Assembly: GCA_019747905.1 (NCBI GenBank)
Contig: JAIEQG010000104.1
Span: 1 to 34,338 of the forward strand
DNA length: 34,338 bases
Direction: 5' to 3'
Origin: Burkholderiales bacterium
GTDB taxonomy: Bacteria > Pseudomonadota > Gammaproteobacteria > Burkholderiales > Ga0077523
Shown here: one piece after another, positions 12,001 through 16,917 of the stretch
Numbering within the stretch: position 1 is the stretch's first letter
Layout: each line of letters opens with the position of its first letter
Position numbers and translations under genes: made by a program
Notes under the pieces: model-generated
Told to the model about the DNA's origin: nothing
The model's input: the letters and a program-made list of their open reading frames with translations, nothing else
Databases searched by the model: none

Positions 12001-12023
12001 CCGCTGAAGGTCAAGGTTTCCAT
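1..12023 (-). CDS. Giant filamentous adhesin, LktA/haemagglutinin-like (3' end outside window)
   Basis: The frame is open from ATG 12023 to the window edge: 4007 codons with no stop seen, so the protein exceeds 4000 residues. SD-like GGAG lies about 10 nt before the ATG. Residues 1-32 form a signal peptide ending near AAAQQ. Residues about 35-160 resemble the TPS/haemagglutinin N-terminal domain: FDVWSGNTVNL, then FFLNPHGIIVG carrying the NPxG motif. From roughly residue 970 come dozens of 53-60-residue repeats with the core GxxGxxASxxxNxIxNxTxAxV, as in LktA-family filamentous adhesins; seven different modules interrupt them (residues about 2820-3480). I noticed no cysteine after the signal peptide, as is usual for beta-helical exoproteins. 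The family acts outside the cell in attachment or aggregation. No TpsB pore gene is in view, and the C-terminus that would separate two-partner secretion from autotransport is missing. Family assignment is firm in kind; the exact function is inferred. Confidence 0.93.
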   Translation of the reverse strand, partial: METLTFSGLRLNPCAAAIATAFAIHPLGAAAQQVITDGQTATSISVQGHVTDVTTASVIGPNAFNSFQRFDVWSGNTVNLHVPQAASNLINLVHGETTRIDGILNAVQGGNIGGNVFFLNPHGIIVGREGVINAGALTLITPTKGFTDSFFDTNGLPNGAATAQVLAGQVPINANGLVWVQGRINASTDVRIQAGNVINAGAILSGAVYQHAKVDFSDVVNVAGLQNADTIRVENGVIEILASNDITNTGTVASDGANNVAGGKVVMRAGNRLDVSDDALISARGRGSNSRGGEILTWATQEALMRGNARLDARGGDISGDGGFIDFSGRTRVAIDGGSFLVTAANGAAGSILIDPEYLDIGTTPADKTQALNVFTQGGNLKILATGSITIGSNVVLSTRAVAGPDTGANHLGAASTGNSGSLTLEAPTITLQNGSMLLAHAVNAGGTSFLAGDVALTATSSAAFTPIDLLPYRDNNAAAKIELLGATIRGGKIDITASADTSKATTLNDTPFTETLSDMGVLKLSGLAGFSFVDTKAEIKVGSGTIINGTGDVTINATSKAENKIMSGGIIATITYARTESDAKAVVESGASVTAGGTLSVLANAESTVEAKAVGLGQSLPGANIAISETTTTSEAKIAAGAVVNGGNLKVKALNTNTIETAAEPLELVGDSKGAAISLSWLTSNATATLAASTTIPGTISVLAETKTDNQTSAAAEPKSAISGLIDPIKNALNSKDKSQESEASPIDVSAAVVYADATNTVNASIAPGAVVRANDTVRVNATIEDDFRVRAGAEAEDAKATIAGAVSVGDFRNRANAWIDGDVAAGNLVDVHAKTEIPNPFDLDSFVPDSVWEGIKNYATDFEGIVQELFTSYVRSASSAAEEGGKLAIAGSVNILTVDNSPHAWIGGTARINKDAAYRNTGQALTVKAENILETINIVGVLSLDIISTTPVSGGTGGGKAGLGGSYSGIKSISDSAAWIADGADAEAAGNITVESESTQKLFNMTISGGSAEKFGVSGAFSMTTLESDTVSFIDEGATVKAGGALTVKSTGKVRDLNVAGGVVKGANIGVGFTVSLNTVDADTKAFIGNSPTTTDAANGTAGGATGILISAKSENEIGAYSLAAALKGKEEPKAAGEDTGQESKSGIQFAGDASVNRIQGDTLAYADGGVRLEPGTLLTVTADNTATLRAVSGAVAISTSQQSNGIAGSFGMNDFANNTRAYLDGVTVVRPTGGTVTTIVDAKSSGSILAITAGGAGAGRIGVAGSVSLNTIDDETSAYVNNSDIEGASLGVSATNERSITAVAGALSFGGKAGFGASVGINTIDNRTYARITNSDLELTGALGLSATSNNDIFAVTAAIGASSGNMAAAAAFSKNDIGADTQAYLSGKKTAAGSTADGAITISAADTSLIQSITGGVGIATGNAGFGASFAWNTTDNRVLAYVSGAPLDGDATLDISALSNATIQAIAVGGAGAAKVGVAATGTLNEIDNTTSARVDEGAVVTSDGAIKIAASDTSAIDSLAGAVAGGGKVSAGAAAAVNTISNTISAYVRGASVESTTNRVDLTAGSTGTVRSASAAGAGAGNAALAGAASVNTIDNTVEAYAARSIDNTRAGTLKASTGVGLAATDTSTIKSLAGAVSGAGTASAGASVAKNDIGDGTKGVAAYLDGTGSGATATAGGVALSATSSSTIESIAAAGAGAGTFALGGSVTLNDIDTVTEARIGNSAQATATGAINLTATDTSTIKSIAGSVAASGSGAFGAAVATNEIGNVTRATVAGANATSSAGLVDLSALSTATIQSLAAGIAASGSTAIAGGASVNFIRNTTEAVVSGGATVSGRDGVTLTGDDTSTIESAAGQVSIAGDVGVGASAAYNDIANTIRASSTGSTLTSSLGSVRLASESASTISTISAGGSGGGVAGIAGSAAINLIDNTVESFISGGSATADHSVAVTADSNNNTDIYGGTISIGGAVGLGGSAAVNVLTGTTQAYIANGASVTGLGKGAVTVPNAAGTGTTTLRGVGVIARSSDDVDVITANASGGGGVGLAARVSVTTTESETLAYIDGSTINANNTGADAQQTVQVKAQNSTSVDVKAGSLAFGGAAGVGATLDTTILTNTTKAYILDSSDVKARNAIAVESLSRERVSSIVISGAAAGTVSVAGSVGVLIIDNENEAFIEGSTLRSEGNLRVVADDEVRLGIMDDGTRVGALAGNVSVGGVAGVGGSVVVTSVSNHTTARMSNVDAAARGTTTVSADSMTDLITYAASGNLGGYLGAGGAVTVNTVKNSTQALIDERNGGTTSINQDATFSTATQDVAVSATDAVTTEAKLGAVSVGAIAGVGASIDVTTVRNTTAAAIGDGVTVSAGRDVSVTATASKSADSIVAAVGGGIVGVQGAVSVINLGAAISDDAASESKNTSSAVTSQISGSKLKGALGSSSQAARAKAASDSKTNTLSVSGEFSTTATVDNATKASIGANATVTAVAGDIVVSATDTAEIDIIAGAAAGGVVGIGGAVGFANVRNNAIAEVGAGSVLKAGDDITVSATGNVNSSDIEAYAGAAGAVGLGAAVAYLDAQNNATARVLSNSTTPTRIEQADAVIIKAETNTDLASEAWGGAAGAVAVGGSYARAKSDGTTTAELGADAEVGKAATTTVGSLTILADSDDQTEARARAGAAGLFFSGSGALADAISDPTVIARTGSDVAIDVNESMTTSAIGAASANASAVGVSVSAGAGIGASISSASAAPTVTANIGSDNVVDARNIAVSASQVRHGGRNSATSNAQASAGGALFGAVATRSDTRSDGDVRAWVGDGTSLSVMDRKTFGQSAINDGANTITFAAKHRFKTGDVVFFDSQGGALITGLTDQQEYYVIVVDANTIKLASTRNLALAGQAIDIARNLNSVTVPGVNLTDASGTGSSLANVNVVVDGSAETLSFASNHNLANGQRVTYRGVGIDGLTTGATYFVQVVDARTIRLASSLTSPDPVAVSIATLPGAGVVAGITLANPVTNDVLLRGSTSVDSTGALVFATPHAFKDGDAIEYSSTGSGVSGLTQNATYYVKVVDANSIKLQTDNSTALDISLPSGTTVNNVSFLDVGAVAKSVVNGIVTVDNAADTLTFSAAHPFQTGDRVVYTGTGITGLTTGTTYYVERISATAIQLQSDASTYVNYGGTPASTTATFTTTGGAPLLSQIGVIAGGTGNSAQLLGFNVDHAFADGQQIRYTQPTGAAGIPGLVSGTDYFVRVVDGRTVQLTTGIVRTDVTIAPTGAAVVGGISLVDAFRPAVIGATATVNGTGDTIAFANDHGFSFGQQIQFKGSGITGLANNTNYYALVVDSKTLKIASSLSRTDVALAPTPAGTQPIVLTLTDNSGSGPSISNAIDPAAAGYSTVTLGANNSLVFGSNHGLTTGTEVTFNGSGIQNLNNDTAYFVVVRDANTIQLAATRDDAIRTANTPNIVPISLAGTDPGAPDYTLRDPSAGTRVGAASDSKQSAAVSGISVSLLLAIGSNESTATATTRTEAHLGKGVTVTGGSLRVEAVGLDNDYAQAESGSGGLISGAAASADVVSRTTTRSWIEGNDIGNRKLIDVQSLAITADHTATVNSRANSINAAAVGVSGAWATNRVNSQVEAAIGDNALVDTKDLTVNANNRTRKPLLSDYNVESGSGGFFNGAAAKSETNIANDTAATLGLNVDITVSGTRDAPGRFDLNALNDVEARDRAKLDAGGAIAIASAQSIIRYENVENPNSPQANQARVVVGDGTTLTSVGDINLGARTLIRGTDGNGERTAGIDTNSNAKTYGLAGAAQGHSIARAHTADTIIIGTGATLESQNDVNLTAGRSTGGSENDIYVSARTDLWNKTVFPIETSPEADGEIIQHNTVDVRAGATVRSVKDVNLVADAGLTKAVGYGIGKDLYREALAAVGSAISNAFGGGDVNLDIHGGSTTVSAQNRVIVNGTVDSGIYHEQYLTIDALGNIVLQSEGVSASLVGNQSLQREIQKRIVLL
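1580..3560 (-). repeat. Seven ~95-residue modules inside the adhesin
   Basis: Seven consecutive diverged units recur every 270-300 bp. Each runs: a short strand such as DTLTFSAAH, then FxxGDxVxYxGxGITGL, then TxYYVxVVDANTIKLAS, then a variable linker containing VxGIxLxD. The YYV/YFV signature lies near 3400, 3110, 2825, 2555, 2285, 2020 and 1720. The units have no resemblance to the alanine/glycine-rich repeats on either side. They are protein-level repeats; DNA identity between copies is low, which suggests old duplications. The module looks beta-rich. I do not recognise a named domain with certainty. Confidence 0.85.
3750..9100 (-). repeat. 53-60-residue tandem repeats of the adhesin
   Basis: Roughly thirty diverged tandem units of about 57 residues, each with the pattern SxIxSxAGxxxGxGxxGxGxSxxxNxIxNxTxAYVxGAxVxAxGxVxLxA. 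Examples: NTIDNTVEAY near 7230 and NDIANTIRAS near 6370. The period and the N-x-I-x-N-x-T-x-A core fit the LktA-type tandem repeat. Repeats of this kind are expected to stack as turns of a beta-solenoid shaft. Boundaries are approximate. Confidence 0.8.
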
Positions 12024-12222
12024 GTCTGGCTCCGACCGCGCCAGCTACCCGGTTTCCGTTGACCAGGCACACCGAACAGCGGCTTGTTGTTGTTAGTGCC
12101 GGTTCGGGTGTCGGCACCATCCAGGCGAACGGCGTTCGCCCGGCACGGCTTCCCCCGAAACCACGGGCGGATCGCAATGCGATCCGCAGTGGGCATCCCG
12201 TCCATGTCGAGCGCCCTTATGG
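12024..12222 (-). promoter_or_regulatory. Hairpin-rich 5' leader of the adhesin mRNA
   Basis: Between the proposed start of transcription and the adhesin ATG lie three clean hairpins: arms GCGGATCGC/GCGATCCGC (12168-12188, 9-bp stem, 3-nt loop), arms GGCGAAC/GTTCGCC (12124-12140, 7-bp stem, 3-nt loop) and arms GTGCCG/CGGCAC (12096-12117, 6-bp stem, 10-nt loop). An unstructured AACAACAACAA stretch follows, then CCGGGTAGCTGG shortly before the SD. I see no coding potential. It could be a cis-regulatory leader; I could not match it to a riboswitch class. Confidence 0.4.
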
Positions 12223-12228
12223 AAATGC

Positions 12229-12257
12229 ACTATAGCTGCCGTGTCGCCGGTGGGCAA
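12229..12257 (-). promoter_or_regulatory. Sigma70-like promoter of the adhesin
   Basis: Read on the minus strand, TTGCCC (12257-12252) is followed by exactly 17 nt and then TATAGT (12234-12229). This matches TTGACA-N17-TATAAT at 9 of 12 positions. It lies in a distinctly AT-richer stretch (about 12220-12380) than the surroundings. Predicted transcription start is near 12222, giving a leader of about 200 nt. Confidence 0.55.
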
Positions 12258-12491
12258 CATTGAAATTCTGTGCTGCAAGAGCGACAGCAAATCGACCTTA
12301 GACGATTGTTTTATATGTCTTATGGTAACTTCTGTAGAGGTCTGAAAATCGTCCGAAGTGTTAGATTTTCTGACGCTCCGGAGATCCGCGTGTGACTCTG
12401 CGCCAAGGGTCTTGCAGTGGCTCCCAATGCAGGCATCATGGCGGCAAATGTTTCGTCCTTCGTTGATCGTCGCCAAAGTGGGGGGATTCGA

Positions 12492-12926
12492 ATGCGCGCT
12501 ACCGGATGGGCAACCTGGTTTCTGATCGCCTTGAGCGTGACCGACGCCTTCGCGGAGGACTGGGATCACGACGCCAACATCGAGGCGGCCGTCGGTGTGC
12601 TGGTTTCGGCTTACCGGCAGGACGGCATGGCAGGTCTCGAGAAGCTGGTCTCGGGTTGCTATGGGTACGTCGACGAGGCCGGCGATACCGATGCCCAGCT
12701 GCGCCAGCTCGAGACCTGCGCCACCATGGATTTCGCCGCCTGGCGCGTGGACCGGGTAAAGGCGCCGGCGGAAGGGCGCGAACCGACCGCTTACTTCAGC
12801 GCAGAACGAGTGGTGACGCGCATGGAGCGCCTATCCACGTTCGTGACGGCACCGGGTGTCGAGGATCAGGTGCTCCGGGCGTGGGCCAAGGCGGCAGCCG
12901 AAGCACTCGAGCGCTCCGGGCTCTAG
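12492..12926 (+). CDS. Small secreted hypothetical protein
   Basis: A 144-residue protein starting at ATG 12492, preceded by a GGGGGAT ribosome-binding site. An upstream GTG at 12417 in the same frame is rejected because it would bury the signal peptide. Residues 1-21 (MRATGWATWFLIALSVTDAFA) form a signal peptide with likely cleavage before EDWD. The mature part is helical and charged, with two cysteines (SGCYGY and LETCAT) about 24 residues apart that could form a disulfide. I do not recognise a domain. It is divergent from the adhesin, across the AT-rich gap where both promoters probably lie. Confidence 0.75.
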   Translation: MRATGWATWFLIALSVTDAFAEDWDHDANIEAAVGVLVSAYRQDGMAGLEKLVSGCYGYVDEAGDTDAQLRQLETCATMDFAAWRVDRVKAPAEGREPTAYFSAERVVTRMERLSTFVTAPGVEDQVLRAWAKAAAEALERSGL

Positions 12927-12950
12927 CGGCGTGAACCACCCGGCGAGGGG

Positions 12951-12969
12951 CCCCGGCCGCAGGCTGGGG
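12951..12969. terminator. Possible bidirectional terminator between convergent genes
   Basis: CCCCGGC (12951-12957) pairs with GCTGGGG (12963-12969) with one G-T wobble and a 5-nt loop. It sits in the 66-bp gap between the stop codons at 12926 and 12993. The two stops themselves lie in a longer 8-bp inverted repeat (TAGCGGCG 12924-12931, CGCCGCTA 12988-12995). There is no clear T-tract. Confidence 0.35.
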
Positions 12970-12992
12970 CTCGACTGTCAGGCGAAGCGCCG

Positions 12993-13247
12993 CTAAACGC
13001 AAGGCGCGTCGCCGGGGGAGGGTGGTGGTGCCATGGCAGCCTTGAGCGCTGCCCGGCGCAGACTGTCGCAGCGCTGGCACCAGCGGCCCTCGATGGCCGA
13101 GTCGATGCCGTAGAAATTCGGCGGGATCTGCGTGGACGTTACCTGGGCGCCGCATAGCGCGCTGTCAGGGCGGGTGCTGGGCGCGAAGTGGAACTCGTAA
13201 CCCTGCGGCAGCGACTTCACGCCGACGATCATTTCCGGACGGATCAT
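12993..13247 (-). CDS. Small Cys-containing hypothetical protein
   Basis: An 84-residue protein from ATG 13247. It has no signal peptide or membrane segment. The central part contains ALCGAQV and then RWCQRCDSL, so a Cys followed about 26 residues later by a CxxC pair. This spacing suggests a small metal-binding knuckle, though no fourth-ligand candidate is obvious beyond a histidine near residue 20. The ribosome-binding site is weak. It starts 74 bp from the divergently transcribed monooxygenase, so the two may share a control region. Function unknown; composition and codon use look coding. Confidence 0.55.
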   Translation of the reverse strand: MIRPEMIVGVKSLPQGYEFHFAPSTRPDSALCGAQVTSTQIPPNFYGIDSAIEGRWCQRCDSLRRAALKAAMAPPPSPGDAPCV

Positions 13248-13321
13248 GGAGGTACAGTGAAAACGGATACCAACGTTAGTCTACCGGGCTTCGCATTCGT
13301 TTCCGTCTGCGATTGCGGCCC

Positions 13322-14770
13322 ATGAGCGGGCTGCGCATCGTCGTTCTCGGGGCCGGCATGTCCGGCCTGTGCATGGGCGTGCAGCTCGTCCGTGCCGGCA
13401 TCCGCTCCTTCGTCATCCTCGAGAAATCCAGCCAACTCGGCGGCACCTGGTGGGACAACACCTATCCCGGTGCGCAGTGCGACGTGCGCTCGCACCTCTA
13501 CGCGTTCTCGTTCGCGCCCAATCCTGACTGGTCGCGCGTGTTCGCGCCGCAGCGCGAGATCCTCGCGTACATGGAACGGGTCGCCGACCGCTGGTCCCTG
13601 CGGTCCCATATGCGCTTCGACACTGCACTCACCGCGGCGCACTTCGATGCAGCCCGCGGCTCCTGGAGTCTCACCACCGCCCGCGGCGAGACTCTCGAAG
13701 CCGACATCCTCGTCTGCAGTACCGGCCCGCTCAGTCAACCGAGGTGGCCCGACATTCCGGGTCTCGCCGCATTCGGCGGCAAGCTCATGCACACGGCGCG
13801 GTGGGATCGCACCTTCGACGCGAGCGGCAAGGCGGTCGCCGTGATCGGCACGGCGGCGAGCGCGGCCCAGCTCGTGCCGGAGATCGCGCCGCAGGTCCGG
13901 CAGTTGCACATCTTCCAGCGCACGCCCAACTGGATCGTGCCGCGGCCGGATCGAGCCTATCGATCATGGGAGAAGCGACTCTCGCGCATCCCGCCGTTCG
14001 GGCGTCTGCGCCGCTGGTTCCACTACTGGTTGCACGAACGCAATCGCATCGGCTTCAACCAGGGCACGAGGATGGCGCAACTGGCCGAAGGCTTCGCGAG
14101 GCATCATCTGCACAAGCAGATCGCGGACCCCAGCCTCGCGGCGAAGCTGCTGCCCGACTACCCGCTCGGCTGCAAGCGGGTGCTGCTGTCGAACGACTAC
14201 TACCCGGCTCTCACCCGACCCAACGTCGAGCTGGTCACGACACCCATCGTGCGCATCGAGCGCGATCGCGTGGTCACTGCGGACGGTGCGACCCGCCGCG
14301 TCGATGCGGTCGTGTGCGCCACGGGTTTCGACACGTTGCACCTGCTCGGCTCGGTGGACGTGCGCGGTCTCGGCGGCACGGCACTCGCGGACGTCTGGAG
14401 CGATGCGCCCCACGCGTACCACGGCGTCACCGTCGCGGGTTTTCCGAACCTCTTCTTGCTGCTCGGCCCCAACACCGGGACCGGACACACCTCCACCTTG
14501 CTCTACGTCGAGCCGCAGGTCGACTACGTGCTCAGGGCGCTGCGCGAACTGCGCCGCCGCGGCAGCCGATGGCTCACTGTGCAACCCGCAACCATGGATG
14601 CACACAACCTCGACTTGCAGGAACGACTCGCATCCACGGTGTGGGCCGGTCCATGCTCGAGTTGGTACAAGACGGCCGGCGGCCGCATCGCGGCGATCTT
14701 TCCCGGCTATTCGTTCCAGTACAGCCGGACCATGCGCAAGCTGGGATTCGAGGGCTACGACTTCGGTTGA
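13322..14770 (+). CDS. FAD-dependent monooxygenase, Baeyer-Villiger type
   Basis: A 482-residue flavoprotein. Such enzymes use NADPH and O2 to oxidise ketones to esters or to hydroxylate heteroatoms, in the cytoplasm. Seen: an FAD dinucleotide fold at the N-terminus (VVLGAGMSG, residues 8-15), the LGGTWWDNTYPG segment (39-50) typical of these enzymes, the family fingerprint FGGKLMHTARWD (151-162, F-x-G-x3-H-x3-W-D), and a second nucleotide fold VIGTAASAAQ (174-183) for NADPH. In the second fold the usual third glycine region reads TAAS rather than TGAS. ATG 13322 is chosen over an in-frame TTG at 13313; neither has a clear SD. The gene ends 16 bp inside the tail of the convergent PEP-CTERM gene. 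Substrate unknown. Confidence 0.92.
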   Translation: MSGLRIVVLGAGMSGLCMGVQLVRAGIRSFVILEKSSQLGGTWWDNTYPGAQCDVRSHLYAFSFAPNPDWSRVFAPQREILAYMERVADRWSLRSHMRFDTALTAAHFDAARGSWSLTTARGETLEADILVCSTGPLSQPRWPDIPGLAAFGGKLMHTARWDRTFDASGKAVAVIGTAASAAQLVPEIAPQVRQLHIFQRTPNWIVPRPDRAYRSWEKRLSRIPPFGRLRRWFHYWLHERNRIGFNQGTRMAQLAEGFARHHLHKQIADPSLAAKLLPDYPLGCKRVLLSNDYYPALTRPNVELVTTPIVRIERDRVVTADGATRRVDAVVCATGFDTLHLLGSVDVRGLGGTALADVWSDAPHAYHGVTVAGFPNLFLLLGPNTGTGHTSTLLYVEPQVDYVLRALRELRRRGSRWLTVQPATMDAHNLDLQERLASTVWAGPCSSWYKTAGGRIAAIFPGYSFQYSRTMRKLGFEGYDFG

Positions 14771-15458
14771 ACGTGGGCCTGTTTTTCACGCCTGTGCAGC
14801 CGGGTAGCAGCAACGCCTCCGAGCATCAGCAAGCCCGCGGCGAGCGAAGCCGACGTACGCGGTTCCGGCACCAGCGTTACGGCGAGCTGCGGCTTATCGG
14901 TGCTGCGCAGATCGCTCCACTGCGTGAAGTTCGTCGAGATGTTGATGGTTCCACCGTTGAACGGCTCGGTGTAGGACTCTTCGATTGGAAAGCGCAGCAC
15001 GAAACCCGCAAAGGAAGCGCCCGACGCGAGCAGGCTGGACACGAAGCCGCTCACATCGAGACTGCGTGGTCCATTGCCGATGTTCGACGGGGGAAACTGC
15101 CCGAGGAGCGTCGTTCCCGCCGTCGCGTCGGCCAGCGTGACGATGCCGTCGCCGCTGAACCCGTAGACGAGTGCGCCCTGGGTTGAACCCGACGCATAGC
15201 TCACCTGGTCGAGCTCCAGGGACGCAATCGCGGCGGATCCGCCGGCGAAAGAGGACAGGGAGAACTCCAGCACGCCTCTCGATACCGAGCGAGCGGCCCC
15301 GTCGAGGAAATCGGCGTACAGGGCGTTGTTGTTGGTGCTGTCGAATCCGTCACCGCCATTGTCGATGACGGTGCTCGCGAACGTGGCGGTCACTGCCGAG
15401 GACGGCACAGGCACGACGGCAAGCACGCTGAGAGCATCCAGGCTGAACGACGTTCCAT
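14755..15458 (-). CDS. PEP-CTERM sorting-domain protein, apparent signal-peptide frameshift
   Basis: The C-terminus carries the whole exosortase signal: VPEPRTSASLAAGLLMLGG, then an Arg/Lys cluster (RLHRREKQ). Such proteins are exported by Sec and processed by exosortase at the inner membrane. The body is Ser/Gly/Ala-rich, about 200 residues, of unknown fold. The body frame has no convincing start: it opens only with a TTG at 15516 and lacks a charged n-region. In another frame, ATG 15458 sits 5 nt after GGAGG and encodes MERRSAWMLSAC. Joining it to the body by one added base near 15421-15426 restores MERRSAWMLSACLAVVPVPS, a normal signal peptide. As read here the gene is therefore probably broken, by a one-base deletion or a sequence error. 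No exosortase gene is in the window. Confidence 0.8.
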
Positions 15459-15529
15459 GGGAGCCTCCGACGACCGAGACGGCCCGATCATAGTTCCGGG
15501 CCCGCCCGGCATTCAATGGTGCGCAGCGA

Positions 15530-16246
15530 TCACGGCACGAACGGCTGGTCCGCCGCCAGCGGCCGCACGTCGACCGCGAACGTCAGGATGTCGGGAATCG
15601 ATCCGCTGACGGTGAATTCCACCGGCGCGTGGGAACGGCTGCGCTCGCGAACGCCGAGCAACGCGGCCTCCGTGGCCCAACCGGAATCGAGCCATGTCCG
15701 GTAGGGCACGAACGTGGCGCCCCCGCGTGTTGCCGGGCGACGACGTGCGTTCCCCGTGTTGAACGGCGTGAGCGCGACGCGATCGGCATAGGCTTCGGCG
15801 AGTCGCAGCGCATCCACGACCAGCACCACTTGCGGGCGCGACGAGCAGGCGGCGCGCTGGCGGTTCAACCGTTCCGCATCGAACCAGAAGAACACCTTGC
15901 CGTTGAGCAGGGCGTACCACTGCGCCGGGGTCATACCCACGAGACAGCGCGCGAGGGCATCCGGCGGCATCGGCCGCTGGTCGCGGATCCACGTACCGTC
16001 GGGCAGCGCCGCGTGCTTCTGGCGGTGCTCCTGCTCCCAGCGGCGGCGGTCCTTGCCGACGATGCCTGCGCGGTCCAGCAAGGTGCTCGCGCAGTGCAAC
16101 CCTTCGCGCTGTATCGCGGCCCAGTTCGATGCCTCGGCCAGGTGATATACCCTCTCGGGCAACCGGCGGAACAGAGGTGACGTCCCCCCGATAGGCCCGT
16201 GATCCTTCTTCCCAGGGGGCCAGCCCTTTGAGGGCTGCTGTTTCAC
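15530..16246 (-). CDS. DUF7002-like protein
   Basis: A 238-residue soluble protein. The early segment VYHLAEASNWAAIQREGL followed by STLLD resembles DUF7002 proteins (YHxxxxxNWxxIxxxGLxSxSxLLD), a family without an assigned reaction whose opening motif recalls ADP-ribosyltransferase-like folds. Later segments MTPAQWYALLNGKVFFW and a closing PDILTFAVDVR look conserved. The GTG start at 16246 overlaps the TGA of the LysE gene (GTGA), implying translational coupling. A 7-bp hairpin (16221-16237, arms CAGCCCT/AGGGCTG) lies just inside the first codons, so the true start could instead be a little downstream. Function not known. Confidence 0.75.
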   Translation of the reverse strand: MKQQPSKGWPPGKKDHGPIGGTSPLFRRLPERVYHLAEASNWAAIQREGLHCASTLLDRAGIVGKDRRRWEQEHRQKHAALPDGTWIRDQRPMPPDALARCLVGMTPAQWYALLNGKVFFWFDAERLNRQRAACSSRPQVVLVVDALRLAEAYADRVALTPFNTGNARRRPATRGGATFVPYRTWLDSGWATEAALLGVRERSRSHAPVEFTVSGSIPDILTFAVDVRPLAADQPFVP

Positions 16247-16890
16247 TTGCTGCTGCGCGAACCGGAGATGGCCGTGAAGATTCCCAACCCGATGAACGCA
16301 CCGCCGGTGAGATAGCGACCCAGTGCTCGGATGCCGTGCGCTCGGCCGAGCAAAGGAGCGACTGCGCCGGCCGCGACTGCGTAGGCGGTGTCGGTCGCCG
16401 CGGCGATCGCCACGAAGATCGACCCCAGCGTCACGCTCTGCGCCATGCTGACCGACTCCGTACTCATGAACTGCGGCAGGAACGCGGCGAAGAACACCGC
16501 GGTCTTCGGATTCAGCAAAGCGACCACGAAGCCGTCTCGAAAAACCCGGCCGAGCGGGGCAGGGTTCGGCGTTGTCGTGGAACGAGGTGCCGCATCGCTA
16601 CGCAGCGCCCGTACGCCCAGATAGATCAGGTACAACGCGCCCGCGAACTTGACGACGGTGAAGGCCAGGGACGAAACGGCGAACAGGGCAGCAAGTCCAA
16701 GCGATGCCCCGATCGCATTGCCAAGGTTGCCGAGTGCCACGCCGGCGACCGACGCGAGCCCGTAGCGCCGTCCCTGCAGCAGGCTGCGCGTGACGATATA
16801 GAACACGCCCGGCCCGGGCGTGACCGCGAGCACGAAGCTCGCGATCAGGAACGCGGACAGCAGCGGCCAGGCGGGCAGAAGGTCATGCAT
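16243..16890 (-). CDS. LysE/RhtB-family amino-acid exporter
   Basis: A 215-residue inner-membrane protein with six hydrophobic stretches, the usual size and topology for LysE/RhtB transporters, which export amino acids or related metabolites using the proton-motive force. The family motif TPGPGVFYIVTRSLLQGRR is at residues 24-42, followed by GVALGN, and the second-half motif LLNPKTAVFFAAFLPQF is present. It lies 27 bp after the Tat-signal gene and overlaps the next gene by 4 bp, so it is probably the middle gene of a three-gene unit. Substrate cannot be told from sequence. Confidence 0.92.
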   Translation of the reverse strand: MHDLLPAWPLLSAFLIASFVLAVTPGPGVFYIVTRSLLQGRRYGLASVAGVALGNLGNAIGASLGLAALFAVSSLAFTVVKFAGALYLIYLGVRALRSDAAPRSTTTPNPAPLGRVFRDGFVVALLNPKTAVFFAAFLPQFMSTESVSMAQSVTLGSIFVAIAAATDTAYAVAAGAVAPLLGRAHGIRALGRYLTGGAFIGLGIFTAISGSRSSK

Positions 16891-16917
16891 GCGATCGCAG
16901 GTCCATCGAGATCAGGG

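Noticed and set aside
12040..12222. Cyclic di-GMP-I riboswitch in the adhesin leader
   Set aside because: The conserved aptamer segments (GGCAAACC, GACGCAAAGCC) are not present; only a short CCGGGTAGCTGG resembles part of it, so the class was not assigned.
13744..15186. 480-codon plus-strand frame over the monooxygenase and PEP-CTERM genes
   Set aside because: It is out of frame with the clear monooxygenase motifs and has no recognisable domain.
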